Of a stretch of 64,000 nucleotides of DNA, positions 10,833 through 23,193 are shown piece by piece (within the stretch, counting starts at the first letter, position 1; the number at the start of each line of letters is the position of its first letter). The notes beneath the pieces are model-generated. The model was not told the origin of the DNA and made no database searches. It saw nothing but the letters and a program-made list of their open reading frames with translations. Position numbers and translations under genes: made by a program. This DNA is from Asterella californica (Eukaryota; Streptophyta; Marchantiopsida; Marchantiales; Aytoniaceae). Location of the stretch: contig JAYKYS010000017.1 in NCBI GenBank assembly GCA_036924285.1, positions 6,491,501 through 6,555,500 of the forward strand, given 5' to 3'.

Positions 10833-11180
10833 TCCATGCCATACAACAATCTCTTTTCGCTGTACTGCTCTTGTTAATTTGACGTGATATTCATGGTCGG
10901 ACGCTTCGTGATGTTCTGATCAGATTGATGTGACCTTTGTGAGTCGACGTTCAGCGATGTTCTATCATGGAGCTCGATAGCTTTACTGTGCTCTGTAGAT
11001 GACGACACTAAAACTGATTTCAGATGGAAGAGCATGTTATAAGTTAAGAGCTCAACGCATGAATATTTTAGAAAGATCACTTTTTCTAAGTCTGTTTGTG
11101 AAAAAGAATGCCACGTTTTTCAGAAAGAAAAAGTTTACTCCAAGATGTAATGGTGAAAATTCACCATTGACCGAAAGGTG

Positions 11181-13362
11181 AGATTCATCTCATCTTTCGG
11201 TCTGCTTCAGCTCTTGCCAACGTTCATCTTCTACCAGTTTATCGAGAAGCTGTGGTGAAACAAATCTTTTTGGAGGGCATTTTTATTTGAATTTTGCTAA
11301 TTTTTTAGGTCTCTTCCGATCTGCCGTGGGGCTTTCTGTAGCCGTGCGTTGTTTCCCTTGCACAGCCTGATCATGAAACCCCCGGCAGGAGGACTAGACT
11401 CCACACCGCCCTGGCTACGTGGATATAGGGTTAGCAAACTGATTGAGAAGATACATTGCAATTTTGTATATACTCTCGAACAACTCTTTTCCATTAAGTT
11501 ATGTTCAACCTGTGATCATGAAATACATATTGAGGATAGATTCTCCCAAAAAGAATTTACATAAATTTTAGTGAGAATGGTATATTAATGTAATACTGAA
11601 ACTATTACCAAATTAATGATCTCACTACGAGGTAACAAAGGGGACTGAATGGTGCCAAGCAAAGCAGAGTCCAACAATTCCGCTGACGGATGAACGTTTA
11701 CTGATAAACTGTTTACATACTTTGAACGGGAAAAAACCTCACAACGAAAACCCTAGTAAAGTAGTAAGCACGAAGTATGTCAAGAGGAAACATACCTTTA
11801 CGCTGGAGGCGATAGGGTTACCTCCTTTGACCGAACTTGGGTTATTCAAAAATCTCTCCAGTACCAACAATGCTTCTGGGCCCTTATAGGAACCTCTAAC
11901 GCATACGTTAAGATAGGCCAAGCGAGTTAATGAGAGAAGCGACGGATGAAGTAAGTAAAAGTTTAACAAAAATGAAGGTCCCTCTCTGCCCGAGTTAATG
12001 AGTTACAATGCTTATTACTTCGTGAAGAGATCTAGGTATAAAATAATACGCTATTTGATTTTCTCCTGTATCACAATTCTTGTTTCTATGGGAGTAATAC
12101 CAGTATTTCGATTACATATCCGACAAAGATTAACAGTTCACGTTGGACCGGTGCAGGTGCTCAAAATAGTTCAACATTAATTATCGTCTTGATTTAAGAC
12201 TAATGTAACCAGATCATACAGCTTTGAGAATTGTGCATACTATAAATGTTTGACGAATATCAAATCTCCTAATTAAAATTTGTTTATAAGGTACTGTAAC
12301 ACAGTTCATATATTCCTTCTTTGCTCTAATGGCTGGTTCTCAATCATTATAGCTACTTTTTTTGCACGTAATATTCACATTTGGTAGGAGCGTTTAAGAG
12401 GCATGAGAAATTCAATACTATAGCGGTAATCTATAAAGTACTAGCATGTTTACCAAATTTAAGAATAACATACTCACGAATGTCCTTAACGGGACAGGCG
12501 AGTTACTGTAGCATACTTAAATTTACAGAGAATGTATTAGCCTAATGGTCGAAGAGTATCTAGTTCTAGATAGATATGAAAATGTTGTATTATTTAATAA
12601 GAAGCTTTAACATTGCTACACTAGTAAAGGTCGGAGTTGTTTGGTTATTTAAAATGCTTATATTATAATTATCTTAGATAACTACAAAGAGCATGATTAT
12701 TTAACATTTTAATCCCAATATTCATGCAAATATGATTCTTCAAATATGTAAAACATCTATCAACTGTAACTCCAAATCTATATTAGAGGTGTCAAAGTTA
12801 CAATCTTCTGGAATGATTCCTCTTCCACGAGCACGAGTTACAACTTTGGGCAAATTCTTGTGAGCAACTCTTGAAGTGCATGCAGGAGTCACCCGTGGGT
12901 GAAAGTGTTTTGCCATGAGTTTTATCGCCCGTAGGTTCAAATCTTCTCTAGCTGGTGAAACGATAATTATAACATCTCCTTTCGTGATGAAATTTTGAAG
13001 ATTGAATTTGAATTTCTCTGTCATACTTTTAGACAGAACAATCATTCCATGCCATACAACAATCGCTTTTCGCTGTACTGCTCTTGTTAATTTGACGTGA
13101 CATTCATGGTCGGACGCTTCATGATGTTCTGATCAGATTGATGTGACCTTTGTGAGTCGACGTTCAGTGATGTTCTATCATGGAGTTCGATAGCTTTACT
13201 GTGCTCTGTAGATGACGACACTAAAACTGATTTCAGATGGAAAAGCATGTTATAAGTTAAGAGCTCAACGCATGAATATTTTAGAAAGATCACTTTTTCT
13301 AAGTCTGTTTCTGAAGAAGAATGCCACGTTTGTCAGAAAGAAAGAGTTTACTCCAAGATGTA
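11181..13362. repeat. direct duplication, copy 2 (2.2 kb)
   Basis: Head-to-tail copy of 8416-11149, separated from it by 31 bp that contain TGGTGAAAATTCACCA, a small inverted repeat. It is shorter because it lacks the 364-bp foldback segment and carries a different filler at about 11615-11755. A unique tail begins after 13362. Confidence 0.88.
12740..13045 (-). CDS. unrecognised ORF, copy 2
   Basis: Second copy of the 101-codon ORF at 10527-10832, equal in length and uninterrupted. Most nucleotide differences seem to change the residue, which suggests little purifying selection. No recognised domain. It may be a remnant exon. Confidence 0.3.
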   Translation of the reverse strand: MIVLSKSMTEKFKFNLQNFITKGDVIIIVSPAREDLNLRAIKLMAKHFHPRVTPACTSRVAHKNLPKVVTRARGRGIIPEDCNFDTSNIDLELQLIDVLHI

Positions 13363-13520
13363 GAGACATCCTCGAGAGAGAAGCTACGGGAGAGTTTAGC
13401 GTAAAATCAATATATTCTTTAGAATCCTCTGAGATTGACAGTGATTCTTCTGAAGGTCTAAGCTCAGACCATGAAGATACACTGAACTTGTATCTAGCTT
13501 TCGAAGGTCTCATTATTTAG
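13212..13520 (+). CDS. hypothetical 102-aa ORF across duplication edge
   Basis: The first half lies in the duplicated segment and is also open in copy 1 (10999-11181). The second half is unique to this site and is acidic and Ser-rich. It has no motif I recognise and could be a chance fusion created by the duplication end. Confidence 0.2.
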   Translation: MTTLKLISDGKACYKLRAQRMNILERSLFLSLFLKKNATFVRKKEFTPRCRDILEREATGEFSVKSIYSLESSEIDSDSSEGLSSDHEDTLNLYLAFEGLII

Positions 13521-13921
13521 ACAGATCACCTCCCATGATGAAAAGTAAAGATTTTGTAGAAAAATACTTTTTGGATCTCTCAGAGGCTTATTTCAAGATA
13601 GAAATACCTTCCTGTATTCTGGCTTATCTCTTAAACTATCTTCATATGCTGTAATCAAGTTAACTCTAATTTTGGGACTATCTGTCTTCGTATGCTTTAC
13701 TACATCAGGAATCCATCTGGCTCCTTGTTTATGATCAGAAACATTACTCTCAACTGGTTGATCTTGCTTCATCGGCTCGCGAGAAATATCACTAGTGTCT
13801 TTGTCTCTAACACTATGTTAATTTAGATCTCCATATATAGCTCTGCATAAGTAGACTGTTCATCTTCTTCATCAACTTGACGGATGACATCTTCTGATCT
13901 AGTCTCGTGGATCATACCTCC

Positions 13922-14539
13922 CTATCTGCACTGAGAATCATATCCTAACAGCTCATCTTCATCTGGCAGTCCTAAAGAAGACAATGCAAGAAGTTCTTTG
14001 TTTGCTCTAGAACCAAAAATTACATTTATCCTGTCAAAACATGGACATATAGAGTTTAACTTATCCTCTAAAGTCATACCAGTAAGCATCTCTGTCTCAG
14101 ATACACCTCCACTTGTCTTGTCTTTCAGTTATCTTGCTGTCTTGTACATGTCCACATGTCTATCGAAATGTTTCTTCAGTTCTTCACTTGTCAGGATTGG
14201 AAAATCTTGGTCCTTTGAGGACTGAGATGTCATATTGCTGAAAGCAGCAACTTTAGTTAAACGTAGACCCTCTCCAATCTTTATTTTTCGTCCAGCACTA
14301 TGAAGAGAAGCAAAATTCTCTAGATCTTCTAAATACTCGACGATCTTCTCATAGTCACTCAGATCTACTCGAATCTTTATCTTCTTCCTAGGTTCTACAG
14401 CTTTAAGAGCTATAGGATTCTTAATTCTCTTTGTGTCCATGGCACTTTGAAAACACTCTGAATCTATAATTCTCTTGACTATCACAAGCTGATCGTATGC
14501 ATGCCGATTGAATGCAAGTGTTACAGCAACACCTGTCAT
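13922..14539 (-). pseudogene. broken ORF, possibly Myb/SANT-like
   Basis: An ATG-started frame runs 136 codons to a TAA directly after HVDMYKTAR. The same frame then continues for about 68 more codons of protein-like sequence (including TEMLTGMTLEDKLNSICPCF) to a TAG at 13922. The pattern EELKKHFDRHVDMYKTAR-stop-LKDKTSGG loosely recalls the third helix and linker of Myb/SANT-like proteins linked to Harbinger transposons, but this is weak. Composition is more gene-like than the flanks. It is probably a decayed gene with one nonsense mutation, or two exons with an unseen intron. Confidence 0.4.
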
Positions 14540-15399
14540 TTCTTTCTCCTTTCGAGGCTACTCATCATTCATTCAATTTCAAAAACAAGTCACGATCATG
14601 AAGACTGAATTGTGTGAGAAAAGTTTATGAACTAAGAATTCTTATCAATGAAGAGTAAAAGAAGTGGGTTTGATTTAGATTCATGATTCAATGGAATCAT
14701 CATTCTGGAGTCAGCTAAATAACAATATGATAACTTTGTGACCCCCTCAACACCTCACAGGGAGGAGAGGCTATCCGATATCAATGCAAAGTGACCTTTT
14801 CGATAAAAATACAACGAAGTTACAGACCTTTGTGCCTTGTACGTTAAAGAATCTTTCAATTTAAATTTGACACCCTCTATTAAACGGTAGACGAAGGTAC
14901 TAGCGACTCTGAAGTTTAAACCCGGACTTATGTACTTGGGAATCAGTTCATTTTACGTGCTACTGCAACCATTCACAAAGGAGGAGTTGAAGTACGTTAA
15001 ATTATTTAATGTAATTTTTCCTTTCCTCACCATGTATAACCTCGCGAGGCTGTAACGTGCAAATTCCTCGTTACATTAATATATGTTTTACGAAGTTTTT
15101 AATTTTGGACCAGCTTGATTGAAAAGAATATTAGATTAGAAAAAAAGCAAGCAAAAAAGCATTTTCTCTCTTAAAGTTCAAGTAGAATGATTCTATCAGT
15201 TATTTTGGTGATATTTGATTCTTCCTTCTTTTTTCTTTTTATTCGTGTGGGGGTACATATTAAGCACACTTCCCTCTTTGAATTGTTTTCTTTTTTCTTT
15301 TGATTTTCTTCGATCAAGTGTGAGAGAGTTTGAGTCTTTGGTTCTTGGTGCCATACAGACTGCTGGAATTTGAAATTTGAAATAAACCAAAACTAACTA
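14540..15399. other. no gene seen
   Basis: AT-rich sequence with CT-rich runs near 15170-15310. There is no credible coding frame or repeat beyond low-complexity tracts. Confidence 0.4.
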
Positions 15400-16130
15400 G
15401 AGCTTGTGGGGAGTGTTCTGCTACCCATCTACAAAAGATTATCTACCTAGCCTGAGGACAAATATACTTGTTCTTAATAGAGATTGTTAACATTAACCAA
15501 CCTCTAATCTAATCCGTCATTTCCACTGGCAGATCTAGATATAGACGTGAAAAAATCAAACATACTAGATAAAGCCAGATTTGCTACACAAGTTAACACT
15601 CGCTTACCCCTTGTAATATTAATACCTGGAAATTAGAGGACAATGGTGTACATGTGTGCACTAGACTAGACTTACGCTTTCCAGTTGAAACATGGTTGCA
15701 CGCCATTGCCAATCGCATCATGTGTATTGCATCGTGGAGCAATAATGGCTTGGTTCTATTTCGAAATCCAAGAATCGGTACTGTACTATTTAATTTACTT
15801 CTAAGACAATAGTGCTAATGGTCACTCAAGGTAGAGTAACAAATTAAAGGCATTGTCATGTGATTGATCTAAGATATTGGAATTTACATGGATTAGCTAT
15901 GGTTATAACAAGACTCTATATGCACACAGCGTGATGATCTCTTCTACATTTCCTGTGTTTTGGAACACTCAGAGAGGAAATTGAGAAACTACTTTAGTAC
16001 TTACGGTACAGTAAGAGTAAGAGAAGCAATATATATAATCGTGACCAATCGTTTTACAGAAAGAGGGGAGACTTTGGTTTTGTAATATTTGCTTATCCAA
16101 CCGTGAAGAAACTGATAACGTCGAGTGGAA
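15400..16130 (+). pseudogene. RRM-gene remnant, matches 22.6-23.2 kb
   Basis: The block resembles 22629-23190 in order and orientation: TATCTACCTAGC then GTACATGTGTGC, and the shared GTCATGTGATTGATCTAAGA near 15857 and 23018. From about 15959 it resembles the RRM gene: GAGGAAATTGAGAAACTACT, then a tract encoding FGFVIFAYPTV, the decayed counterpart of RNP1 plus downstream residues (FGFVSFADPSV) of the intact protein. Frames are broken throughout, so no product is expected. Confidence 0.55.
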
Positions 16131-16929
16131 CCAAGACACCTTGTCAACGTAAAAGATGAAGTGACTCGAGTTGCAATTGGGACAGCATTGCAAAATAGAA
16201 TGCATCTTTCACGTTTATCAGAGTTCGCAGTTGCACTCTAGGTACTGCATTCTTCGCTTCCACTTCTCGCTAGTCAATGATGTGGTTCAGAATAAAACCT
16301 TGGTAAACACAGTAGGATCAACAAATGTTAATAACCCAAAGTCTCACCCTTTTTAGTAAACTGATTGGTCATAATTATTACCTCGGTTACTGTACCCCAA
16401 GTCCTAAAGCATTTTATCGATTTCTCCTCAATTGTCTTCCAAAACACTACTCTGAACAACTTTGAACTTGAACTATTAGAATTCTGACTCCAGCATATCA
16501 AGCTCCAAGAGAACAGTCACAGCTCTTCAACTAGCTCCAAGACGGTAACAAAGAAAGCTCTTCCTGAGGGATACTTGCAGTGGGATCAGAAATTATGTCT
16601 TCATGTCCCTAATGATGTCTGTGTTACACTTCTGAACTGAGAGAATGGACGGAGATAAAAAGAAAGTGGGAAAACGTAACAAGTGAATACCATCTTGAGA
16701 TGTGAAACGACACGCTGAATTGTACGAGAACAAGACGTGTATTGAACTGGCTTCTCTGAACAGGCTTCTCTCAGCACGAGAGAGATAATAAGTAACGGTA
16801 ATCCAACTTACACCATAACTAGCTGTAACTAGCTGGAACAGTCTGTGTATAATGGTAGCCATGACTTTACAATGAATATACTCTCAACAAGAACACCCTT
16901 GCAGAAAGTTGACGTCGGGCAAATTCCTA
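16131..16929. other. no gene seen
   Basis: Only short motif-free frames are present. It is probably degraded flanking sequence of the RRM-derived copies. Confidence 0.35.
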
Positions 16930-17320
16930 AGAAGACAATTAATTAAGTTCAACAAAAACTAAAAGAACTTGCTACAAACTAATGCAGTAACCTCAAACTT
17001 CTACATTCTAGATCTACTCAACCCCCCCTGAATGCTTCTAGTAATAAGCGAGTAAAGCGTTGTAGAATATCCTCTTAACGTTAGTTGTACATGCATGTAA
17101 GTCTTCTTTCTGACAGTAAGTACTCCGCTTCTAGATCTTCTCTTGGCCGCACTTTCCTTGTCAATCTCAAGGAAAGGTATTGTTTCCTGGTCGATCTGCT
17201 CAGATGACAGTTAAACTTTTCTCCCTGCTCCTTGTCACGTAGAATTCTGCAATGATACATACAACGAACTAAATGAAATGTTTCCTCCCCAGAAGACATC
17301 AAATACACTATCATGGGAAA
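16930..17320. repeat. dispersed module, copy 1
   Basis: About 390 bp containing GTAAAGCGTTGTAGAATATC, TACATACAACGAACTAAATG and AAATGTTTCCTCCCAAGAAG (here CCCCAGAAG). The same order recurs at 23860-24165, and in reverse orientation at 24960-25320. The open frame within is not credible because the copies do not keep it. Confidence 0.75.
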
Positions 17321-20300
17321 ATTCAGGAATTAATCAGTAAGTTCTCACTTCCTCCAACTTTACCTCAGTCTGAATAGGTTCACTTGAACAGCTTCAAGCT
17401 TCAGGTCCTTGACGCTTGTTCAAGTGGACTCATTCAGATTCTAGTAAGGTTGATGAGCCAGGAAAACCTACTGATTATACCTGACTTTTCATAAGGAAAC
17501 AACTCGAAGTGAGATTATGGGCTTTCGGCTAGGAGCTTTATACCTTCCAGGTTGAACTTAGGAGTCTACACTGGTCCGGTCCTTATCTGGGTAGTACAAG
17601 ACCAAATCGTTTCTACAGTTCAGGCTAGATCAGTTCAAAAACGGTTTGATTCAGATGTTATAAATAGTTCGGTCTTGAATCGGTTTAATTGGTCAAAAGA
17701 GTAGTTTATAAACTGTTTGGGTTTCAAGTACTTATCTTTAAACTGTTTCATAATCTTAAAAAGATTTACAAGTAGATTTACAAGATAGTCTAATAACAGG
17801 AATTGATAATCGCTTTATCATAGTATAGTATTAATTTTCAAATAAATATTTCATTTTAAAATTTGGACCTAAAAAACCAAAAAGAGTGAGTATAATCAAT
17901 TATATTGCGTTTGTCAAGCATTCTGTTTGAATTATTGTCGTCTAAAGAAGTCCATGTTGGATAATAAAACACATTTAATTTAAATTTGCCAATGGTTACT
18001 AGTACTGCAAGGATAAAATCAAATGCATGAATTCTTCTTCGTTTACCATAATATTATAATAATTGAATGTTGTATATTACCAAATAATTTGATTCCTGAA
18101 CTAACGATTTATTTTTCCCTAGAGCAACATAGATAGTCCTTAATAATATATGCTCATAGTAAGTAGTACTAGATATTTATGACCTACAGCCAAAATCTGT
18201 TACAGTATCATTATATACATAGTATAGAGGTTACCACTATATAGCACGGGTCCAAGTTGGGACCACAAATTTTCATCACTATGAACAGGTTATCATTATA
18301 TGATTCTGAGGTTTTATTGTGCTTAGCCTGCTTTTTGGCGTTGATATTCCAGCATTTTGTAATTATAGACTGTAATTATGATGCTATACTGTCTACCATT
18401 CTAATGGAATGATTTTTGTTCATGGAACAAACCATTACGATCTCAAACCTTCTGTCACCTTCATTGAGATGGAAGACATTTGCACTCAGAATGTGGTTTT
18501 TACTCCTTTTAGAGAGCAAAGATATAAATTTATTAATAAATTATCACACCTATAGCCTCGAGTCTTCTTTTATGTTAAACGTTGAACGTTCTGTTTTCAT
18601 TTAACAAATAAAGTTCACCTTGGTCCTTGGATAATTACTAATGATTCTGTGTAAATTCTGCTTACATATACTGTGATAAGAATATTATAATTCAGTAAAA
18701 TACACACAGATGTTTTATTCTTAATTTAAATTGGTATATTTGCTTTCAGAGCTTATTTTTAAAGTTTTTTTATACTCTTAGCCTACAAATAATATCTTGG
18801 AGGACATTGAGCATATTTTTTGTATGTGATATGATTTTTATAGTCTATTCCAAATTAAGATTACCATTAACATTACCAATATATTTTCTCCTTCTTATTG
18901 ATGATATTTCGACTAATTGCTCAAATGGGTTTTATATAGTTCTTTCTAATATTCAAATTCCAAATAATAACCTAAACTCATAAGTACTATACGGATATAT
19001 AGACTGACATAACAGTTCATTCGACTAAGATAATCTAAGATTAAAAACTTGAAAGTAATATTCTACTGAAAACAACCTAAAAGTTTCTTATAATTATACT
19101 TTTAACTACCGACTTATTGTAGCAGTCTGACTAAACTGGTTACCGTTTACATGAAACCCAACTGAACCAAAACTAAACCATTTTCAAAATTTTGCAACAA
19201 ACCATTTATAAACTGAACAGTTTTGAAAATTCTCTGAACCAAAACTATTAACATATACAGATACAATTCTTTCCTTTATACTTGAATGGAACTAACCATT
19301 TATAAATTAAACTAGAACTTTTCCAGTAACCTTGAACCGCATAATCTTGATTTCAGTGAGTTTTTCTTGGATTATGATTGATCATACCATGATGTAACAA
19401 TTATATTTTTCAACTTTCAAAGCATGAAAAACCCTTACTCATATGTATGTATTATGTACTACAATCAAGAAATTTATTGTTAATTTTAAACTACTTTGTA
19501 TCTTTTTGGAGATTATAGAATCTAACCATTTCAAAACTTAACCATTTACATACTTTTAAATCTGATTCTGACCAGTTTGAACTGTTAACGAACGGGCCTG
19601 GTCTGAACAGAACTGCCAAAAGTTATTTGGTCTTGTATTGGTTTGATTCTTTATCCCTTGTCCAAAATATATATTAATTTCATGTTGTTTTTCATTTAGA
19701 AGCTTAATATTACAAGATGTGGGAACTGAACGTTTGGTTTGAAACATCAAATTCTTTGAATCCCCATCATATCATTTTACTTCATTGTGCTAACTAATAG
19801 TGTAGTTTAAAAGTAACTTTTTTGTTCATTCATGTGCGATGTCGTCATCATAACTTGCATGACTTTTAGGGTTACCGTCCATTTCCCATCACAGTATGCA
19901 TCCATGATTCCACATTCTCTCCTTCCATCATGACTTGCCGTACCTTTAATATGCATCCATATCCATTCAGTTTGATTCGTTCATTTAAACTTGCACTACT
20001 TTAGGGTTACCGTACATCTCCATTACGCTATGAATCCATATTGATTCCTTCCATCATAACTTGCATTATTATGGATCAATATGCACCATGATCATTATAC
20101 TCTTAGGGTTACCATACGTTTCCATATGAACACTATATAGTGCATATATATTTCTCTCTAGCTCGCAAATAACATTTGGTATGAATCAATACACATCCTT
20201 GGTACCATACCTGTACAGTACATGAAAACAGTACACACTACTTCTCTGTGTAGCCAATGCATTTGATTGCCGTACATGTATATCTGTCGCTCAAATATGT

Positions 20301-20600
20301 CCTTGTCTTGAACTCACGTGGCAACGAGGCTGTCTGACTCGGTGGAGAGTTCGCTCTCATCTACTGTAGCTGTTTACGTTACACCTTTAGTACTGCGGAA
20401 GTATTATGATTCTACTGCAACGAACAACTTCTGGCTGAATCAAATGGTGATGAAGAGCAAGAGTATCCATTCATTTATCTTATCAAGCATATATTAAGGT
20501 TTTCTGCGTGAACTCTGCTAGATCAACGTTTAACCTTTAGTCTAAAAAAGAGTCGTTGCTATAGTAGTTACTTCTAGCATACATGAAAACTCTCAGCTTA
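17321..20600. other. long AT-rich stretch without genes
   Basis: Nothing coding could be supported over about 3.3 kb. AAACGGTTT/AAACCGTTT-like words recur at 17620-17760 and 19130-19330, as they also do at 24360-24520. GGGTTACCGT-type units preceded by TAACTTGCA recur three times at 19850-20130. Both look like degenerate minisatellite or old repeat sequence. Confidence 0.45.
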
Positions 20601-20814
20601 TAATGATCACAGATTAAACCAACCAATCACGAGTCCTCGCGGTTGGACCGCGATCCTCAACAATCGGAAGCACCCAATTGTATTCTTGGTTTATGTCCAT
20701 ATTTCAACTTCGAAGGTATAAAGAGCGAAGCTCCTCACCAGCAAGGCCATAACCTCACTTTGAGTGACACCTTCATGCTTCACTTCCCGAATGCTTGTTC
20801 AAGTAGACCTCGTA

Positions 20815-21600
20815 AAGTTGGACATGCCTGATTTCTTGCTACCTTGTACTTGATGCCCTCTGGCATTAATTCATCTCTGTTGTTTGCACATATCATTGCA
20901 GGAATTCAAGTGAAAGGAGCTGGAGGATGCACTTTCTAGCCCCGAGGAGAAGCGGAGTATACGTACTTGCGGTTCGAAAGAGGACTGATCGTTAGAGAAT
21001 TTTACAGCGCTTTAGTTGCATACTACCACAAGCATTCACACTTGGGTTGGATATAACTCTCTACTTCAGTCGAAACTAGTGAGATATTAGTCATATTGCT
21101 CATTCTCAATGCTTAGCATGGGAATGGAAGGGTATGAGGACAATCCAGGACCTGGGGAATAGTACCGAGTGCCACAGTGACATGTACATGGGGTAGAAGG
21201 TTCAGTTACGACCTTCAAGTAGACCTCGTAAAGTTGGACAGGCCTGATTTCTTGCGATTGTATACTTGATGCCCTCTGGCATTAATTCATCTCTGTTGTT
21301 TGCACTTATCATTGCAGGAATTCGTAATGAAAGGAGCTGGAGCATGCACTTTTAGCCCCGAAGAGAAGCGGAGTACTTGCGGTTCGAAAGAGAACTGATC
21401 GTTAGATACAACGCTTTACTCGCATATGCATACTACAACAAGCATTCACACTTGGATTAACGTTGGGTAAAACTCTCTACTTTTGTCGGAAACTAGTGAG
21501 ATATTTAGTCACACTACTCATTCTCGACGCTTAGCACGAGAATGGAAGGTTATGAGGACAATCAAGAACTCAATGGTTTTGATTTGCTGGAGAACACTAC
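20815..21600. repeat. imperfect tandem duplication of about 410 bp
   Basis: GCCTGATTTCTTGC, then TTGATGCCCTCTGGCATTAA and TCATCTCTGTTGTTTGCAC, begin near 20826 and again near 21243, followed by AAAGGAGCTGGAG and GCGGTTCGAAAGAG in both. Differences and small indels throughout show an old duplication. It directly precedes the RRM pseudogene. Confidence 0.8.
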
Positions 21601-21630
21601 CGAGTGCCAATACATTCGTTGAGCTTACAT

Positions 21631-22434
21631 ATTATGCATTATGATCATCCCCAGAATTCTTACTTCTACAGATCCCCTTTTTCGCTTCAGATTGTTGGTG
21701 AAGAACACGTTCTGCAAAGATATCGATAGACTCTGATGTTGGGAGGGTGTTTGTCGGAGGAGTATCTTGGAGGACATCTAAGAGAAAACTGAGGTACTAC
21801 TTCAGTACTTACGGTTTCGTAATAGAGGCAATAATCGCGACCAACCATATTACTGGAAAAGGGCGAGGCTTTGGTTTCGTGACATTTGCTGATCCAAGTG
21901 TGGTTGGCCGAGTTATTACTGTGCACCACATAATTGACTGGCATGAGGTGGAAGTGAAGAAGGCGATACCCCGGGTGAAACCAAGACAACTGATCATCGA
22001 CAAAGATCACCTGCATTCTGCAGTGTTGTCGACAAAGGTATTTCCCGGAGGTTTAGTGGGTTGTGCGACAAGCGCGGACCTAAGGGAATATTTCAGTAAT
22101 CGGAACAGTTATAGACACCGTTGTGGTATGTGCTCGTGACACTCAGAAACCCCGTGGTTTTGGCTTTGTCACATTTGACTCCAAAGATGCAGCTTAGCGT
22201 GTACTTAAAAATCCTTTTCATGCAGTCAAACCGAGAGAGGAAATGGAAGAAGCCAGAAGAGCCATCCCCAGATCTAGAAAATTTGTCTGTGATCTTGGTG
22301 GATTGGCAGGAATTGGCTCCACCGTGAACACTCTCAGTGGTGATGATAAAGGGTTCGATGGAAACCTGGAGTATAACAACTGTACTAGTCTCAAAGTTCA
22401 TCACACTAACTACATCATGTTGGCGCTAACTTGA
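21631..22434 (+). pseudogene. RRM-protein pseudogene
   Basis: A close copy of the 6126-7373 gene and its leader. The start codon is changed to ATA (21727). RRM1 remains open with its RNP motifs (residues RGFGFVTF). In RRM2 a small deletion near 22098 shifts the frame; the shifted frame regains RGFGFVTF and then meets a TAG near 22196. Homology continues through the linker (SGDD for SGGD) and stops near 22360. RNP1 of RRM2 keeps Gly where the intact gene has Asp. No functional product is expected. Confidence 0.85.
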
Positions 22435-22628
22435 GAGAATGGACATGTTACAGGAAAGGCTTTGCAGTAAGTGGTTTGCGATTCAAATTGATGATGGAAA
22501 CAGGAATGGCGAGAAAATAAAGGCTTTGCTTGCAGAGGAGGGACTCGAAACAACATCTAGACTCCAGAAAATTAGTCTAAGAGATCAGATAGTTCTATTT
22601 TCTAGACTATTGTAAATTTCCAACATTG

Positions 22629-23193
22629 TGAAAAGATAATCTACCTAGCTGGAGGACAAATGTACTTGTTCTTAAGCAACCTCTATTCTATTCCATCATT
22701 TCCAGATCAGATTCTAGATACAGACTTGACGAATCAAACATCCTAAAGCCCGATTTGCTACAGAAGTTAACCCTCTTAAGCGTTGTAATATCAATAACTG
22801 AAAAGTAGAGGACAACTGTGTACATGTGTGCCCGAGACTAGTCTCATGCTTTCCACTTGGCAGCGAGAAACTGCCAGTCACATCATTTTGATTGCATCGT
22901 GGCGCAATATTGTCTTGGTTTTATTTTGATCCAAGAATCAGTACGGCACTCTTTAATTTACTTGTAAGACAGTAGCAACAATTGTCACTCAAGGTAGAGT
23001 AACAAATTAAAGGCATTGTCATGTGATTGATCTAAGATATTGGAATTTACATGGATTAGCTACAGTCATAACAAGACTATATATGCACATAGCGTGATTA
23101 TCTCTTCTACACTTCCAGTGTTTCGGAATACATCTGAGAGGAAACTGGGAAACTACTTTAGTACTACGGTAAGTACAGTAAGAAGAGCAATAT
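22629..23193. repeat. duplicate of 15.4-16.0 kb block
   Basis: Same order and orientation as 15430-16020: ATCTACCTAGC, TACATGTGTGC, GTCATGTGATTGATCTAAGA and TTAGTACT(T)ACGGTA. It ends in a fragment of RRM1 coding sequence and runs straight into the 267-bp inverted repeat. Confidence 0.7.

Larger units (their letters stand above)
8416..11149. repeat. direct duplication, copy 1 (2.7 kb)
   Basis: It starts at AGATTCATCTCATCTTTCGG and ends at CTCCAAGATGTA, and is matched nearly base for base over long blocks by 11181-13362. Unlike copy 2 it holds about 320 bp of different sequence near 8865-9185. It also holds an extra 364 bp (9810-10173) flanked by the direct repeat TATTCACATT. The ORFs at 9426-9608 and 10527-10832 recur in copy 2. 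Confidence 0.88.
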
